Part shown: piece after piece, positions 28,030 through 36,839 of the stretch
How positions within the stretch are numbered: position 1 is the stretch's first letter
Layout: the number at the start of each line of letters is the position of its first letter
From: an uncultured Halieaceae bacterium
GTDB lineage: Bacteria > Pseudomonadota > Gammaproteobacteria > Pseudomonadales > Halieaceae
DNA length: 38,441 bases
Direction of reading: 5' to 3'
Assembly: GCA_913051825.1 (NCBI GenBank)
Contig: CAJXCR010000011.1
Coordinates: 1 to 38,441 of the forward strand
The notes under the pieces: model-generated
The model's database searches: none
Told to the model about the DNA's origin: nothing
What the model saw: the letters and a program-made list of their open reading frames with translations, nothing else
Translations under genes and position numbers: made by a program

Positions 28030-28992
28030 TTAGCTTACTCGATTTACGGATATCTGACATAATCTTCGAAGCTCTTCGCTTGCATGATTTGAGCCCAAAT
28101 CTTCTATCTCAGCAATAGCTAAATCCCGGTACTTTTTAGCGATTCCTTTGCAATATTCAATTACATCATTGCATTCTATAATTTCTATGATTTTTTTAAA
28201 TGCGTAACGATCTTTTTTAGTTATAGCCTCTTCAACAAGTTTAATTTCTTCATTACTGCCAACCTGCATCACGCGAATTAGAGGCAAAGTCATTTTTCCT
28301 TCTGCAAGATCGTCACCAAGATGCTTCCCAATATCTAGTGGGTTTCCAAAATAATCAAGTATGTCATCTGTTATTTGAAAAGCCATACCTAAGTATAGTC
28401 CAAAATTTCTCATAGTAACCACCGTCGATGATTTGGCCTCATTTAAAACAGCGGCGCCAAAACAGGCAGAAGAAAAAAGAGCGGCAGTCTTTCGGTTAAT
28501 AATATCTAGATATTGATCTTCGGTGGTTGATGGGTCGCCAGCTTTCTCCAGTTGCATTACTTCTCCTTCTGCAATGATGTTTGTCGAACTAGCCATATTT
28601 TCAAGAATATCCATATTTCCTATATCTACTAAAAGCTGAAATGCTCGAGTATAGAGAAAGTCTCCGACTAACACGCTTGACGAATTGCCAAATTCAGCAT
28701 TTGCCGTAGGGCGCCCTCTGCGTAGCTGAGACAAGTCGACTACATCATCATGCAATAAGGTGGCGGTATGAATAAATTCGATTACTGCAGCAAATTTCAC
28801 GTGAGAATCTCTTGGTTTTCCAAGTGCTTTAGCTGTTAGCAAGGTCAGTATCGGTCTAAGTCGCTTCCCCCCAGCTTCAACTATATAATGCCCAACATCA
28901 CCTACTAGAGTCACGTCGGACTTCAGCTGCGCGATAATCAGCTCATTTACTGCATTAAATTCATTGGATATGGATTTTCTTACTTTTTGCAT
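28030..28992 (-). CDS. ispB: Polyprenyl diphosphate synthase (octaprenyl type)
   Basis: A trans-prenyltransferase making the quinone side chain. It has 320 aa (E. coli 323). The first aspartate-rich motif is DDVVD (82-86) within HTATLLHDDVVD, and the second is DDILD (209-213) within AFQITDDILD. GGKRLRP and the conserved QLRRGRPTAN are present. A small alanine upstream of the first motif is compatible with a long-chain product, but the exact chain length is not readable. It is divergent from rplU, as in other gammaproteobacteria, with a TTGACA-type promoter upstream. Confidence 0.96.
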   Translation of the reverse strand: MQKVRKSISNEFNAVNELIIAQLKSDVTLVGDVGHYIVEAGGKRLRPILTLLTAKALGKPRDSHVKFAAVIEFIHTATLLHDDVVDLSQLRRGRPTANAEFGNSSSVLVGDFLYTRAFQLLVDIGNMDILENMASSTNIIAEGEVMQLEKAGDPSTTEDQYLDIINRKTAALFSSACFGAAVLNEAKSSTVVTMRNFGLYLGMAFQITDDILDYFGNPLDIGKHLGDDLAEGKMTLPLIRVMQVGSNEEIKLVEEAITKKDRYAFKKIIEIIECNDVIEYCKGIAKKYRDLAIAEIEDLGSNHASEELRRLCQISVNRVS

Positions 28993-29019
28993 ACTAGAAA
29001 GTTATTAAAATCAATTGGA

Positions 29020-29080
29020 TATGCTATGACTGTTATCCAGAGACTGTCAATATACCTATCTAATGCCCGGTATGCTATGA
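29020..29080 (+). repeat. TATGCTATGA direct repeat pair in the ispB/rplU gap
   Basis: The 10-mer TATGCTATGA occurs exactly at 29020-29029 and 29071-29080, 51 bases apart start to start. The first copy covers the candidate ispB -10. They might be twin operator sites or duplicated promoter pieces. Chance is also possible for ten bases in an AT-rich gap. Confidence 0.4.
29021..29050 (-). promoter_or_regulatory. Candidate sigma-70 promoter of ispB
   Basis: On the minus strand, a perfect -35 TTGACA (29045-29050) is followed after 18 bases by TAGCAT (4 of 6) at 29021-29026, 28 bases before the ispB ATG. The -10 overlaps one copy of the TATGCTATGA direct repeat. Confidence 0.45.
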
Positions 29081-29117
29081 ACTTTGAATGAAACACTTTA
29101 ATATGTTGAAAATACGC

Positions 29118-29146
29118 TTGCTGCATATCGCTCAATTAAGTAGAAT
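29118..29146 (+). promoter_or_regulatory. Candidate rplU-rpmA promoter with GC-rich discriminator
   Basis: TTGCTG (-35, 3 of 6), a 17-base spacer and TAGAAT (-10, 5 of 6) at 29141-29146 are followed at once by CGCGCG. A GC-rich discriminator is typical of growth-rate and stringent-controlled ribosomal promoters. The leader to rplU would be about 90 bases and includes a TAGGC/GCCTA stem at 29175-29208. Confidence 0.4.
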
Positions 29147-29241
29147 CGCGCGGTTATTGATCGAGTATTTGTATTAGGCTGAGGTCTTTTCTATCGTAAG
29201 GCGGCCTAGCTTTTATAATTTACAATATTGTGGAACTTACC

Positions 29242-29550
29242 ATGTATGCAGTTTTTGAAAGTGGTGGCCAGCAACACCGTGTCGCTGAAGGAGATATTCT
29301 TAAGCTTGAGAAGCTTGATGCGCAGGCCGGAGATACGTTGGAATTTAATAGTGTGTTGATGGTAGGAGGGAAGGAGCCAAAAATTGGCACTCCACTTTTA
29401 CAAGATTGTAAGGTTTTAGGCGAAGTGATGGCTCATGGAAGGCATCCAAAGATCAAGGTAGTAAAGTTTAATCGACGTAAGCACTATCGAAATGAGACAG
29501 GCCACAGACAATGGTTTACTGAAGTTAAGATTACTGGAATTAATTTCTAA
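29242..29550 (+). CDS. rplU: Ribosomal protein L21
   Basis: L21, a large-subunit protein binding 23S rRNA with L20. ATG 29242 gives [20 protein letters not shown] and 102 aa (E. coli 103). The track's GTG start four codons earlier adds residues outside the family. The C-terminal signature [26 protein letters not shown] is intact. It is first in the rplU-rpmA unit, and rpmA begins 11 bases after its stop. Confidence 0.97.
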   Translation: MYAVFESGGQQHRVAEGDILKLEKLDAQAGDTLEFNSVLMVGGKEPKIGTPLLQDCKVLGEVMAHGRHPKIKVVKFNRRKHYRNETGHRQWFTEVKITGINF

Positions 29551-29561
29551 AGGAGTGAGCA

Positions 29562-29819
29562 TTGGCACATAAGAAAGCTGGTGGTAGCACACGAAACGGG
29601 CGAGATTCTGTTAGCAAACGTCTAGGAATTAAGCGTTTTGGTGGAGAAAATGTCCAAGCAGGAAATATTTTGGTCAGACAAAGAGGCACTAAGTTCCATG
29701 CTGGGGAAAATGTGAGAATGGGTAAGGACCATACTCTTTTTGCCACTTCTAATGGGCGTGTTCAATTTTTAACAAAAGGGGCCTTGAAACGTAAACATAT
29801 TCTAGTTATTAACGATTAA
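29562..29819 (+). CDS. rpmA: Ribosomal protein L27
   Basis: L27, whose N-terminal tail reaches the peptidyl transferase centre. It has 85 aa, as in E. coli. The start is TTG with AAAGGAG seven bases upstream, giving [20 protein letters not shown], the unprocessed gammaproteobacterial N-terminus without the cleaved Firmicute extension. GVKRFGGE-like and IGQRGTKFH-like segments appear as [10 protein letters not shown] and [15 protein letters not shown] strong intrinsic terminator follows 24 bases after the stop. Confidence 0.98.
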   Translation: MAHKKAGGSTRNGRDSVSKRLGIKRFGGENVQAGNILVRQRGTKFHAGENVRMGKDHTLFATSNGRVQFLTKGALKRKHILVIND

Positions 29820-29842
29820 AAACCTTTAATATGGTTTCCAGC

Positions 29843-29874
29843 AAAAGCCTCGTTAAAAACGGGGCTTTTTTTTT
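29843..29874 (+). terminator. Rho-independent terminator after rpmA
   Basis: AAAAGCCTCGTT pairs with AACGGGGCTTTT around a short A loop (one T-G wobble), and the stem is followed by a run of T. This is the clearest intrinsic terminator in the window. It separates rplU-rpmA from obgE. Confidence 0.92.
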
Positions 29875-29928
29875 CTAAAATGTATGGGCTGAAACTCCAA
29901 GATTTAGGTATAGATAAGAATCTACAGT

Positions 29929-31113
29929 ATGAAATTTGTTGATGAAGTTACGATTGAAGTGACAGCCGGCAAAGGTGGAAATGGATGCCTTAGTTTTCGT
30001 CGTGAAAAAAATGTTGCTCGCGGAGGTCCAGATGGTGGAGATGGTGGAGACGGTGGAAATGTTTTTTTAATAGCCAGCTGTAAAATTAATACAATGGTTG
30101 ATTATAGATACCAACGTATATTTTCTGCTCAATCTGGAGAATCAGGACAAGGTCGCAATCGTACCGGGCCAAGTGGTGCTGATCTGAAATTAATCGTGCC
30201 TGTGGGTACGACTATTACTGATGCGGACACAGGAGAATTTCTTGGCGATTTAGCTAAAGATGGACAGCAAATGATGGTTGCTCGTGGAGGTTTTCATGGT
30301 CTTGGGAATACCCGTTTTAAATCAAGTAGAAATCAAGCGCCTAGAAAAACCACTCTTGGTAGTGATGGAGAGTCGCGTGTCTTAACTATGGAATTAAGAA
30401 TATTGGCTGATGTAGGACTTCTCGGTTTGCCAAATTCTGGAAAATCAACCTTTGTTCGTGCTGTCTCCGCAGCAAGACCCAAAGTCGCTGATTATCCATT
30501 TACAACACTTATACCGAATCTCGGCGTGGTTAGCGTCGAGTCGTTAAGAAATTTCGTAGTAGCAGATATTCCTGGTTTAATATCAGGCGCATCTAAAGGT
30601 GCTGGGTTAGGTCTTAGATTTTTGAGGCACCTGATGCGAAATCGTGTACTTCTCCATATTATTGATATTTCGGAAGGTTCAGAAGATGACCCAGCCATCG
30701 CTGCAGCAGTAGCGATTAATGAATTATCATTATTTAGTTCCACACTTTCGAAAAGGTCGCGTTGGATCGTGCTTAATAAGATCGATCTAGTTAGTGAAGA
30801 ACAGCTAATTTTACGGAGGGAAAAAATAGTAAAAGCATTGAATTGGGAAGGTTTGATATATGAGATTTGTGCGCTTTCTAATGAAGGTACGGCTAAACTC
30901 TGCCAAAACTTAATGTCCTTTCTTGAGGAGCAAGAGAAAATGGAGAGTAATTTTCCAGAAATAGCAGAGGAAGAAAGACTAGAACAAGTTAGGATGCAGC
31001 GAGAATCGAGAATTTATATTGATTCTCTAGATTGTAATGAATCATTGATTAATTCTTCGAAAGACTCTCTAACTAATATGCTCAGCGATACGCTAAGAAA
31101 AGATTATTCTTAA
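29929..31113 (+). CDS. obgE: Obg-family GTPase (50S assembly and stress signalling)
   Basis: ObgE/CgtA is an essential GTPase that binds the 50S subunit and ppGpp. It has 394 aa (E. coli 390). The glycine-rich Obg fold covers residues 1-158 ([16 protein letters not shown]). The G domain has G1 GLPNSGKST (166-174), the switch FTT (191-193), G3 DIPGL (213-217) and G4 LNKIDL near 283. The C-terminal extension is charged and variable, as is usual. It lies after the rpmA terminator with 11 bases to proB, so obgE-proB is probably its own transcript. Confidence 0.97.
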   Translation: MKFVDEVTIEVTAGKGGNGCLSFRREKNVARGGPDGGDGGDGGNVFLIASCKINTMVDYRYQRIFSAQSGESGQGRNRTGPSGADLKLIVPVGTTITDADTGEFLGDLAKDGQQMMVARGGFHGLGNTRFKSSRNQAPRKTTLGSDGESRVLTMELRILADVGLLGLPNSGKSTFVRAVSAARPKVADYPFTTLIPNLGVVSVESLRNFVVADIPGLISGASKGAGLGLRFLRHLMRNRVLLHIIDISEGSEDDPAIAAAVAINELSLFSSTLSKRSRWIVLNKIDLVSEEQLILRREKIVKALNWEGLIYEICALSNEGTAKLCQNLMSFLEEQEKMESNFPEIAEEERLEQVRMQRESRIYIDSLDCNESLINSSKDSLTNMLSDTLRKDYS

Positions 31114-31123
31114 GGTATGTAAC

Positions 31124-32245
31124 TTGGATAACAGAAAAAAATTGCTTGCCGCGCGGCGTTGGGTCATAAAAGTAGGAAGTTCACTATTAACAGATGATGG
31201 CGCCGCTATTAATGGCAATATGATCAAGTCTTTAGCTGACCAATTATCGTATCAAAAAATTCACGGAAAAGAGGTTGTGCTCGTTTCAAGTGGAGCGGTA
31301 GCTGCTGGTATCGTCAAGTTAGGTTTGCATAATAGACCGTCAGCTTTGCATGAATTGCAAGCTGCAGCAGCAGTAGGGCAATCTGATCTAATTCGAGTGT
31401 ATGAGGAAGCATTTTCAGAAATGGGTTTAAAAATAGCTCAAGTCTTACTTGGACATGATGATATTGCAGCTCGAGATCGTTACCTGAATGCTCGCAGCAC
31501 TTTAAATACCTTATTAGCGTTAGGCGTTATTCCTTTAGTAAATGAAAATGACACTGTGGCCACTGACGAGATTCGTTTTGGTGATAACGATACACTTGCT
31601 GCTTTAGTAGCAAACCTTGTTGATGCGGATGCACTTCTTTTGCTCACAGATCAAGAAGGATTAATGAGCGAAGATCCTAGATATTCGAAGAATGCTTCTC
31701 TTATTGAAGCCAGCGATGTTTTTTCATCTAATCTTGATCAAATTGCAAAAGATGGTGGCGGCTTCGGTCGTGGAGGAATGAAATCAAAACTGAGCGCAGC
31801 CAGAATAGCTTCAAGATCTGGTACCGAGACTATTATTGCCGATGGACGAAAGGAAAATATTATTAGCAAAGTAATCGCTGGTGATAATTTAGGCACCTTA
31901 TTGTCTTCTGGGCGAAAACCAGAAAGTGCTCGAAAGCAATGGTTGGCGAGCATGGTGCGAATCCGAGGCCAATTGACTATTGATACTGGTGCTATAGAAG
32001 TTTTACAGAGCTCTGGGAAAAGTCTCTTGCCAATAGGTGTGATTGAATTAACTGGAGACTTTGGGCGAGGTGATTTAGTCTCGTGCATCGATAAAAACGG
32101 GAACGAAGTTGCTAGGGGTTTAGTCAATTACGATTTTTCCGAAGCAAAAAAAATTATCGGTCTTCCTTCATCAGATATTCAAAGCAAGTTGGGCTATGGT
32201 GGAGAAAACGAATTAATTCATCGTGACAATTTAATTTTAATTTAG
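31124..32245 (+). CDS. proB: Glutamate 5-kinase
   Basis: ProB phosphorylates glutamate in the first step of proline synthesis. It has 373 aa (E. coli 367). The amino-acid kinase domain shows WVIKVGSSLLT, VLVSSGAVAAG, VNENDTVATDEIRFGDNDTLAALVA and GGFGRGGMKSKLSAARIA, the feedback-sensitive region. A C-terminal PUA domain follows (GVIELTGDFGRGDLVSCID and GLVNYDF). The start is TTG at 31124, with AAGG about ten bases upstream, 10 bases after obgE. Confidence 0.97.
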   Translation: MDNRKKLLAARRWVIKVGSSLLTDDGAAINGNMIKSLADQLSYQKIHGKEVVLVSSGAVAAGIVKLGLHNRPSALHELQAAAAVGQSDLIRVYEEAFSEMGLKIAQVLLGHDDIAARDRYLNARSTLNTLLALGVIPLVNENDTVATDEIRFGDNDTLAALVANLVDADALLLLTDQEGLMSEDPRYSKNASLIEASDVFSSNLDQIAKDGGGFGRGGMKSKLSAARIASRSGTETIIADGRKENIISKVIAGDNLGTLLSSGRKPESARKQWLASMVRIRGQLTIDTGAIEVLQSSGKSLLPIGVIELTGDFGRGDLVSCIDKNGNEVARGLVNYDFSEAKKIIGLPSSDIQSKLGYGGENELIHRDNLILI

Positions 32246-32308
32246 ATTATTAATCTATAACTGCCGTGCGTTTAACTTTCCAAGACCAATGTCTTTTTGA
32301 GATGGGAA

Positions 32309-33154
32309 ATGATGTTTTCAGATAAAGAATTATTGTTTTTTTCATGCGTGCTCCTGATCCTTGTTTCTCTAATAGGTGGATGGATACCTAATTTATTTAA
32401 AGTAACTCATGTTCGGCTTCAGTCAGCTATGAGTCTGGTTGCTGGCTTTATGGTCGGGATAGCAGTACTTCATCTGTTACCTCATAGTGTTTCTATTCGC
32501 GCCGATAACAATGCTTTAGAGGATGTTAGCTTATGGTTGATGGTTGGATTAGTAATAATGTTTGTAATGATTCGAAGTTTTCATTTCCATCAGCATGAGC
32601 AGCCACTAATACATACCAATAATCCTCAAGAAGTAGATAATCTGTCGTCGGCAGCTTATTTGTCTTATAGCTGGATAGGAGTTGCGGTAGGGTTTTCTAT
32701 ACATAGCTTTATAGAGGGAGCTGCATTAGTTGCGGCGTTACAGGTGCAATTATTTCATTCAAGCAATTTCCCATGGATCTGGTTGGGAGTTCTGATGGCT
32801 ATTCTTTTACATAAACCGTTAGACTCTATGTCGATCAGTTTTTTGATTAAGGAGGGTGGATGGAAATCATCGACTAATTATCTTGTAAACATTTTGTTTG
32901 CGTTGATGTGTCCGATTGGAGCCTTGATTTTTTATTTTGGAGCTACGAAGTATTTTGATTTTGAATTTTTATCAAACACTATGGCGTTTTCCTCTGGAGC
33001 ATTTATCTGCATCGCCCTTAGCGACCTTCTGCCAGAGGTTCATCAGCATAGACATGACCGTTTTACCTTGACAATTATGTTTTTGATTGGAGTTTTATTT
33101 TCATATCTATTGAGAATTATGGAAGTAAATGCAGGACTAACCGGACATTTCTAG
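32309..33154 (+). CDS. ZIP-family divalent metal transporter
   Basis: An inner-membrane metal (zinc, iron or manganese) uptake protein of 281 aa with about seven to eight hydrophobic segments. The TM4 motif is HSFIEGAAL (H132, E136) and TM5 carries AILLHKPLDS (H168, D172), equivalent to the metal-binding HSxxEG and HxxPxE pairs, with D replacing the second acidic E. A histidine-rich cytosolic loop (FHFHQHEQPLIH, 91-102) and a second HQHRHDR are likely metal-handling sites. The TTG in the track (32297) is less likely than the ATGATG at 32309/32312. It is convergent with the rhodanese gene 13 bases away. Confidence 0.85.
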   Translation: MMFSDKELLFFSCVLLILVSLIGGWIPNLFKVTHVRLQSAMSLVAGFMVGIAVLHLLPHSVSIRADNNALEDVSLWLMVGLVIMFVMIRSFHFHQHEQPLIHTNNPQEVDNLSSAAYLSYSWIGVAVGFSIHSFIEGAALVAALQVQLFHSSNFPWIWLGVLMAILLHKPLDSMSISFLIKEGGWKSSTNYLVNILFALMCPIGALIFYFGATKYFDFEFLSNTMAFSSGAFICIALSDLLPEVHQHRHDRFTLTIMFLIGVLFSYLLRIMEVNAGLTGHF

Positions 33155-33167
33155 TTGTATTTTTGAT

Positions 33168-33488
33168 TCATTTTACCTTCATAGCATTTTCCAAGCTCCC
33201 TACGTTGACTACGGCTTTGTATCCAATTTTATTCAAGGTGTTCAGCGCTTTTTGTGCTCTTCCTCCAGAACGGCAATAAAGGTAAATTTCTGTGTCTAGA
33301 GGCAAGGCAAGTTCAGAAATTCTTTTTCCGATTTCATTAAATGGAATTAATATTGCTCCTTTTTTGTGGCGAGCTTTGTACTCTTTGCTTGTTCTAACAT
33401 CAATCCAAACTGGTTTATTAGCATTTTGGTAATCAGACGCATTTAAATAAATCGGGATCAATAATAGAAAAAAGAATACAGGTTTCAT
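33168..33488 (-). CDS. Periplasmic PspE-like rhodanese
   Basis: A single-domain sulfurtransferase of 106 aa. The track starts 20 codons too early, inside hemH. ATG 33488 has AGGAAAA just upstream and gives MKPVFFFLLLIPIYLNA, a signal peptide probably cleaved after LNA. The mature part is a compact rhodanese with VWIDVRTSKEYKARHKKGAILIPF and the active-site loop YCRSGGRA (C72). Length and layout match E. coli PspE (104 aa). It lies 31 bases after hemH, so the pair may be cotranscribed. The physiological sulfur donor is unknown. Confidence 0.88.
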   Translation of the reverse strand: MKPVFFFLLLIPIYLNASDYQNANKPVWIDVRTSKEYKARHKKGAILIPFNEIGKRISELALPLDTEIYLYCRSGGRAQKALNTLNKIGYKAVVNVGSLENAMKVK

Positions 33489-33519
33489 TTTTCCTATTTT
33501 AAATCTTTTTTGCCAGTTG

Positions 33520-34569
33520 CTAGAAAGCATTGTTGCTGATGTTGTCATTTATCCAACCTTTACATTTATCAGTTACTAATCTTGAAAGCGCATCTATATG
33601 GATAGGTTCGCTATTAAGACACGGTATATACTCGTATTTCTTCCCCCCGGCGTCTAAAAAGTATTGGCGATTCTCTACGTTAATTTCTTCTATCGTTTCC
33701 AAGCAGTCGGAGGCGAAGCCAGGACAAATAATCTGGACCGATTCTACTTGTTTATTGGGTAAATCTTTTAATGTCTCATCTGTATACGGTTGCAGCCATT
33801 CTCGAGGGCCAAAACGAGACTGAAAAGTTGTTAAATATCTATCAGCTTCGAGATTGAGTTTTTTAACGAGTAATTCCGAAGTTTTTTGGCATTGATGAAA
33901 ATAAGGATCACCCGCTTCCATATAACTTTGTGGCTCTCCATGGTAGGAAAATATAAGTATATCTGATTCACCATATTTTGATCGGTGTTTTTCTATTTGT
34001 AATGCAATAGCTTCAATATAAGCTGGATGATCGTGATAGCTGGAAACAAATCTGACCTCTGGTATCCATCTTTGTTTCACAAAAAATTTAGCAATGGCAT
34101 CAAAAGTAGAGCCTGTCGTTGGTCCGGAATACTGAGGATATAAAGGTAGAACAAGCAATTTTTGAATCCCTATTGATTCGAGTTTCTTAATTGCGGATTT
34201 GATGCTTGGCTCCCCATAACGCATACCAAAGTCCACTGCAATTTCATCCCCATATTTAGATGAAAGCGCATTTTTTAATCCTTCAGCTTGGTTTCTCGTG
34301 TTTACTAAGAGAGGAGATCCTTCTTCTGTCCAAACCGTTGAGTAAGCTTCTGCCGAGCGCGCTGGACGAATGTTTAGGATGATGAAGTTTAATATGAACC
34401 ACCAAACAAGCCGAGGGATTTCAATCACTCTGGGGTCAGACAAAAACTCTCTAAGGTAGATTTTTAGAGCCGTCTTTGTAGGTGCTGCCGGAGTTCCAAG
34501 GTTAGTAATAAGGATCCCAACTGTGTTTTTTGGGTGCTGACCAAAATTTTGTGAGCCAATATATTTCAT
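33520..34569 (-). CDS. hemH: Ferrochelatase
   Basis: HemH inserts iron into protoporphyrin IX, the last step of protoheme synthesis. ATG 34569 is preferred over the TTG three codons upstream, giving 349 aa (E. coli 320). GILITNLGTPAAPTKTALKIYLREFLSD opens the fold. The active-site histidine is H210 in FSYHGEPQSYMEAGDPY, and the catalytic acidic region is CPGFASDCLETIEEI. It is divergent from the SDR gene across 155 bases. A rhodanese follows on the same strand. Confidence 0.96.
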   Translation of the reverse strand: MKYIGSQNFGQHPKNTVGILITNLGTPAAPTKTALKIYLREFLSDPRVIEIPRLVWWFILNFIILNIRPARSAEAYSTVWTEEGSPLLVNTRNQAEGLKNALSSKYGDEIAVDFGMRYGEPSIKSAIKKLESIGIQKLLVLPLYPQYSGPTTGSTFDAIAKFFVKQRWIPEVRFVSSYHDHPAYIEAIALQIEKHRSKYGESDILIFSYHGEPQSYMEAGDPYFHQCQKTSELLVKKLNLEADRYLTTFQSRFGPREWLQPYTDETLKDLPNKQVESVQIICPGFASDCLETIEEINVENRQYFLDAGGKKYEYIPCLNSEPIHIDALSRLVTDKCKGWINDNISNNAF

Positions 34570-34660
34570 TGATACCAATATACGTTTCTATATTCACGGA
34601 TCCAAGTAAAATGTCGGTACTATGGCGGCTTTGCGGTATGGTTACGTATATTTGATTCGA

Positions 34661-34674
34661 TTGGACCAAATTGG
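34661..34674. promoter_or_regulatory. TTGG-A-CCAA-A-TTGG nested palindromes before the SDR gene
   Basis: TTGGACCAAATTGG contains two overlapping odd palindromes (TTGGACCAA and CCAAATTGG), 51 bases before the SDR start. Such symmetric repeats can be operators for a TetR/LysR-type regulator of catabolic genes. There is no regulator gene nearby. No convincing -10/-35 pair was found around it. Confidence 0.25.
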
Positions 34675-34724
34675 AATGAGTAAAATCAACAGCAAATCTT
34701 TAATTAATTTCGAGAGATGAATAA

Positions 34725-35513
34725 ATGCCCTTATTAGATAAATTTCGGTTGGATGGTCGAGTTGCGTTAGTTACTGGAGCTGGAAAAGGCATTGGAGCAG
34801 GAATATCAAAGGTCTTTGCAGAGGCGGGTGCTGATGTTGCTATTGCTGCACGTAGTGATGGCGACTTAAGACAAGTGGCAGATCAAATAGAGTCTTTTGG
34901 TAGACGAGCACTGTGTGTTCCAACTGATGTGCTCGAAAACGCACAGCTCGAGCAATTAATTAACCATGTAGAAGAATATTTTGGCAAACTGGATATCTTG
35001 GTTAATAACGCAGGTGGATTTCCTCCTAAACCGTTTTTGGATACCACTGTAGAAGAATTTGATTATGCTATGCGATTTAATGTCACATCTGCTTTCTCGC
35101 TTTCTCGCTTAGCGATCCCCATAATGACGCAGAAAAATTCAAATGGAACCATCTTAAACATTTCTTCGGTAGTCGGGGATTTTCCTGCATCAAGTTTTTC
35201 TGCTTATGGAACTGCCAAGAGTGCGTTGTCTTTTTTAACTCGAGAGTTGGCGCAAGAACTTGCTCCAAGAATCAGAGTGAATGCAATTGCTGTGGGATCG
35301 ACCAGGACATCCTCATTAAATGCAGTACTGACCCCTGAGATTGAAAATACTATGGTCGGCTTGACTCCGTTAGCAAGGTTAGGTGAGGTGGAGGATGTGG
35401 CGCTTGGTGCGCTTTATCTATGTTCCCCAGCATCAGATTATGTCACAGGAGAGATTCTTGGTGTGAATGGTGGTCTTGAGAGACTGAGCATGGAGCTCCC
35501 AAGAGCTTTTTGA
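34725..35513 (+). CDS. Short-chain dehydrogenase/reductase, HdhA-like
   Basis: A classical SDR of 262 aa. The cofactor loop is TGAGKGIG (17-24), NNAG is at 94-97, and the catalytic Ser is in NISSVVG with Y161 and K165 in SAYGTAKSAL. The sequence around LVNNAGGFPPKPF and TPEIENTMVGLTPLARLG...LYLCSPASDYVTGEIL resembles E. coli 7-alpha-hydroxysteroid dehydrogenase more than FabG. An acidic-residue-free position after strand 2 (AARSD) would suit NADP(H). It lies 99 bases before the first acyl-CoA dehydrogenase and probably serves the same catabolic pathway; the substrate is inferred, not proven. Confidence 0.85.
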   Translation: MPLLDKFRLDGRVALVTGAGKGIGAGISKVFAEAGADVAIAARSDGDLRQVADQIESFGRRALCVPTDVLENAQLEQLINHVEEYFGKLDILVNNAGGFPPKPFLDTTVEEFDYAMRFNVTSAFSLSRLAIPIMTQKNSNGTILNISSVVGDFPASSFSAYGTAKSALSFLTRELAQELAPRIRVNAIAVGSTRTSSLNAVLTPEIENTMVGLTPLARLGEVEDVALGALYLCSPASDYVTGEILGVNGGLERLSMELPRAF

Positions 35514-35612
35514 GATGTTCGTTAGAGTCTAGCTGCTGGAAAAGCTTTTAGTAGTCATTTTTTTAATTATAGAAGTAGCGCAATTTATAATGAATTTTTA
35601 TAGGAGATTATT

Positions 35613-36785
35613 TTGGCACTAACTTTTGACAGTGCTCGTATGCACAATCCGTATATCACTTCAGAACATGAAGCTTGGCGGACACAGATCCGTCGATTTA
35701 TAGACGCAGAAATAATGCCGTATGCTGAATCTTGGGATGAGAATGGAAATATCCCATCCGATCTATGGATTAAAGCTGCTGGAGTTGGCCTTTTGGGTTT
35801 TGGATTTCCTGAGAAATACGGCGGAACCCTAGAAGGTATCGATGTTTGGCACAGTTGGATAATAAATGAAGAACTTGCAAGGATTGGTGTGGGCGGAGTG
35901 TCGGCCAGCTTAATGGTCCACGGAATAGGTTTACCGCCAGTAATAAACTGGGGTTCTAGTGAAATGAAGCAGCGCGTCGCCCCAGCTGTTTTAGCCGGCG
36001 AAAAGCATATTTCTCTTGGGATCACTGAGCCAGGGGGAGGGTCTGATGTGGCAAGCCTTTCTACTACTGCAATTCGCGAAGGGGATGTTTATATCGTAAA
36101 TGGTTCAAAAACTTATATCACTGGTGGAATGAGAGCAAATTGGGTTTCTACGGCAGTTAGGACTGGTGGGGAAGGTGCTGGGGGAGTTTCGATGTTATTG
36201 ATACCGACTGACGCAAAAGGATTTACCAGAACAGAACTAGATCGGAAGCAAGGTTGGTGGGCGTCAGATACTGCGACTCTTTATTTTGATAATGTTCGTG
36301 TTCCCGTTGACCAATTGATTGGTGAAGAAAATAAGGGATTCAGAGTGATCATGGCGAATTTTAATGACGAGAGAATGTCCATGTCAGCAGCAATGGAAGC
36401 GTTAGGTCGTGTTTGTCTTGAAGAGGCTGTCGAATGGGCTCAGCAAAGAAAGACTTTTGGTAAGAGGTTGGCTGATCATCAGGTAATCAGGCACAAGATT
36501 GCTCAAATGAAACAGCGACTAAATGCAACTCAAGCTTACATAAGATTATGCTATGAGGCTATCCAATCAAATGCGCCAAATCCTGGTGATATAGCTTTAC
36601 TTAAAGTTCAGTCATCTGAGACGATGGAATATTGTGCCCGTGAAGCGATGCAAATACTCGGAGGTGCTGGATATATGCGAGGAGGTCGGGTGGAGCGCAT
36701 ATATCGAGAGGTTAGGGTTAATGCTATTGGAGGTGGTTCGGAGGAGATAATGCGTGATTTGGCTAGCAGGCAGTATCAGCTTTAG
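35613..36785 (+). CDS. Acyl-CoA dehydrogenase (LCAD/IVD-like)
   Basis: A flavin-dependent alpha,beta-desaturase of acyl-CoA, 390 aa. ACAD signature 1 is GITEPGGGSDVASLSTTA (136-153) and signature 2 is LGGAGYMRGGRVERIYREVR. The C-terminal position of the MCAD catalytic glutamate reads IGGGSEEIM, without the Glu. E253 in FNDERMSMSA probably replaces it, as in isovaleryl- and long-chain dehydrogenases. Start is TTG 35613 with TAGGAGA upstream. It is followed by two more ACAD genes at gaps of 54 and 12 bases. Substrate branching cannot be read from sequence. Confidence 0.92.
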   Translation: MALTFDSARMHNPYITSEHEAWRTQIRRFIDAEIMPYAESWDENGNIPSDLWIKAAGVGLLGFGFPEKYGGTLEGIDVWHSWIINEELARIGVGGVSASLMVHGIGLPPVINWGSSEMKQRVAPAVLAGEKHISLGITEPGGGSDVASLSTTAIREGDVYIVNGSKTYITGGMRANWVSTAVRTGGEGAGGVSMLLIPTDAKGFTRTELDRKQGWWASDTATLYFDNVRVPVDQLIGEENKGFRVIMANFNDERMSMSAAMEALGRVCLEEAVEWAQQRKTFGKRLADHQVIRHKIAQMKQRLNATQAYIRLCYEAIQSNAPNPGDIALLKVQSSETMEYCAREAMQILGGAGYMRGGRVERIYREVRVNAIGGGSEEIMRDLASRQYQL

Positions 36786-36839
36786 GATTAGTCGATTTGG
36801 TCCGTGTATTTTTTATTCTAATTTAAAGGAGCAATAATA

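Noticed and set aside
35585-36025. 146-aa minus-strand ORF
   Set aside because: It lies opposite the first acyl-CoA dehydrogenase and looks like reverse-frame translation of a conserved gene.
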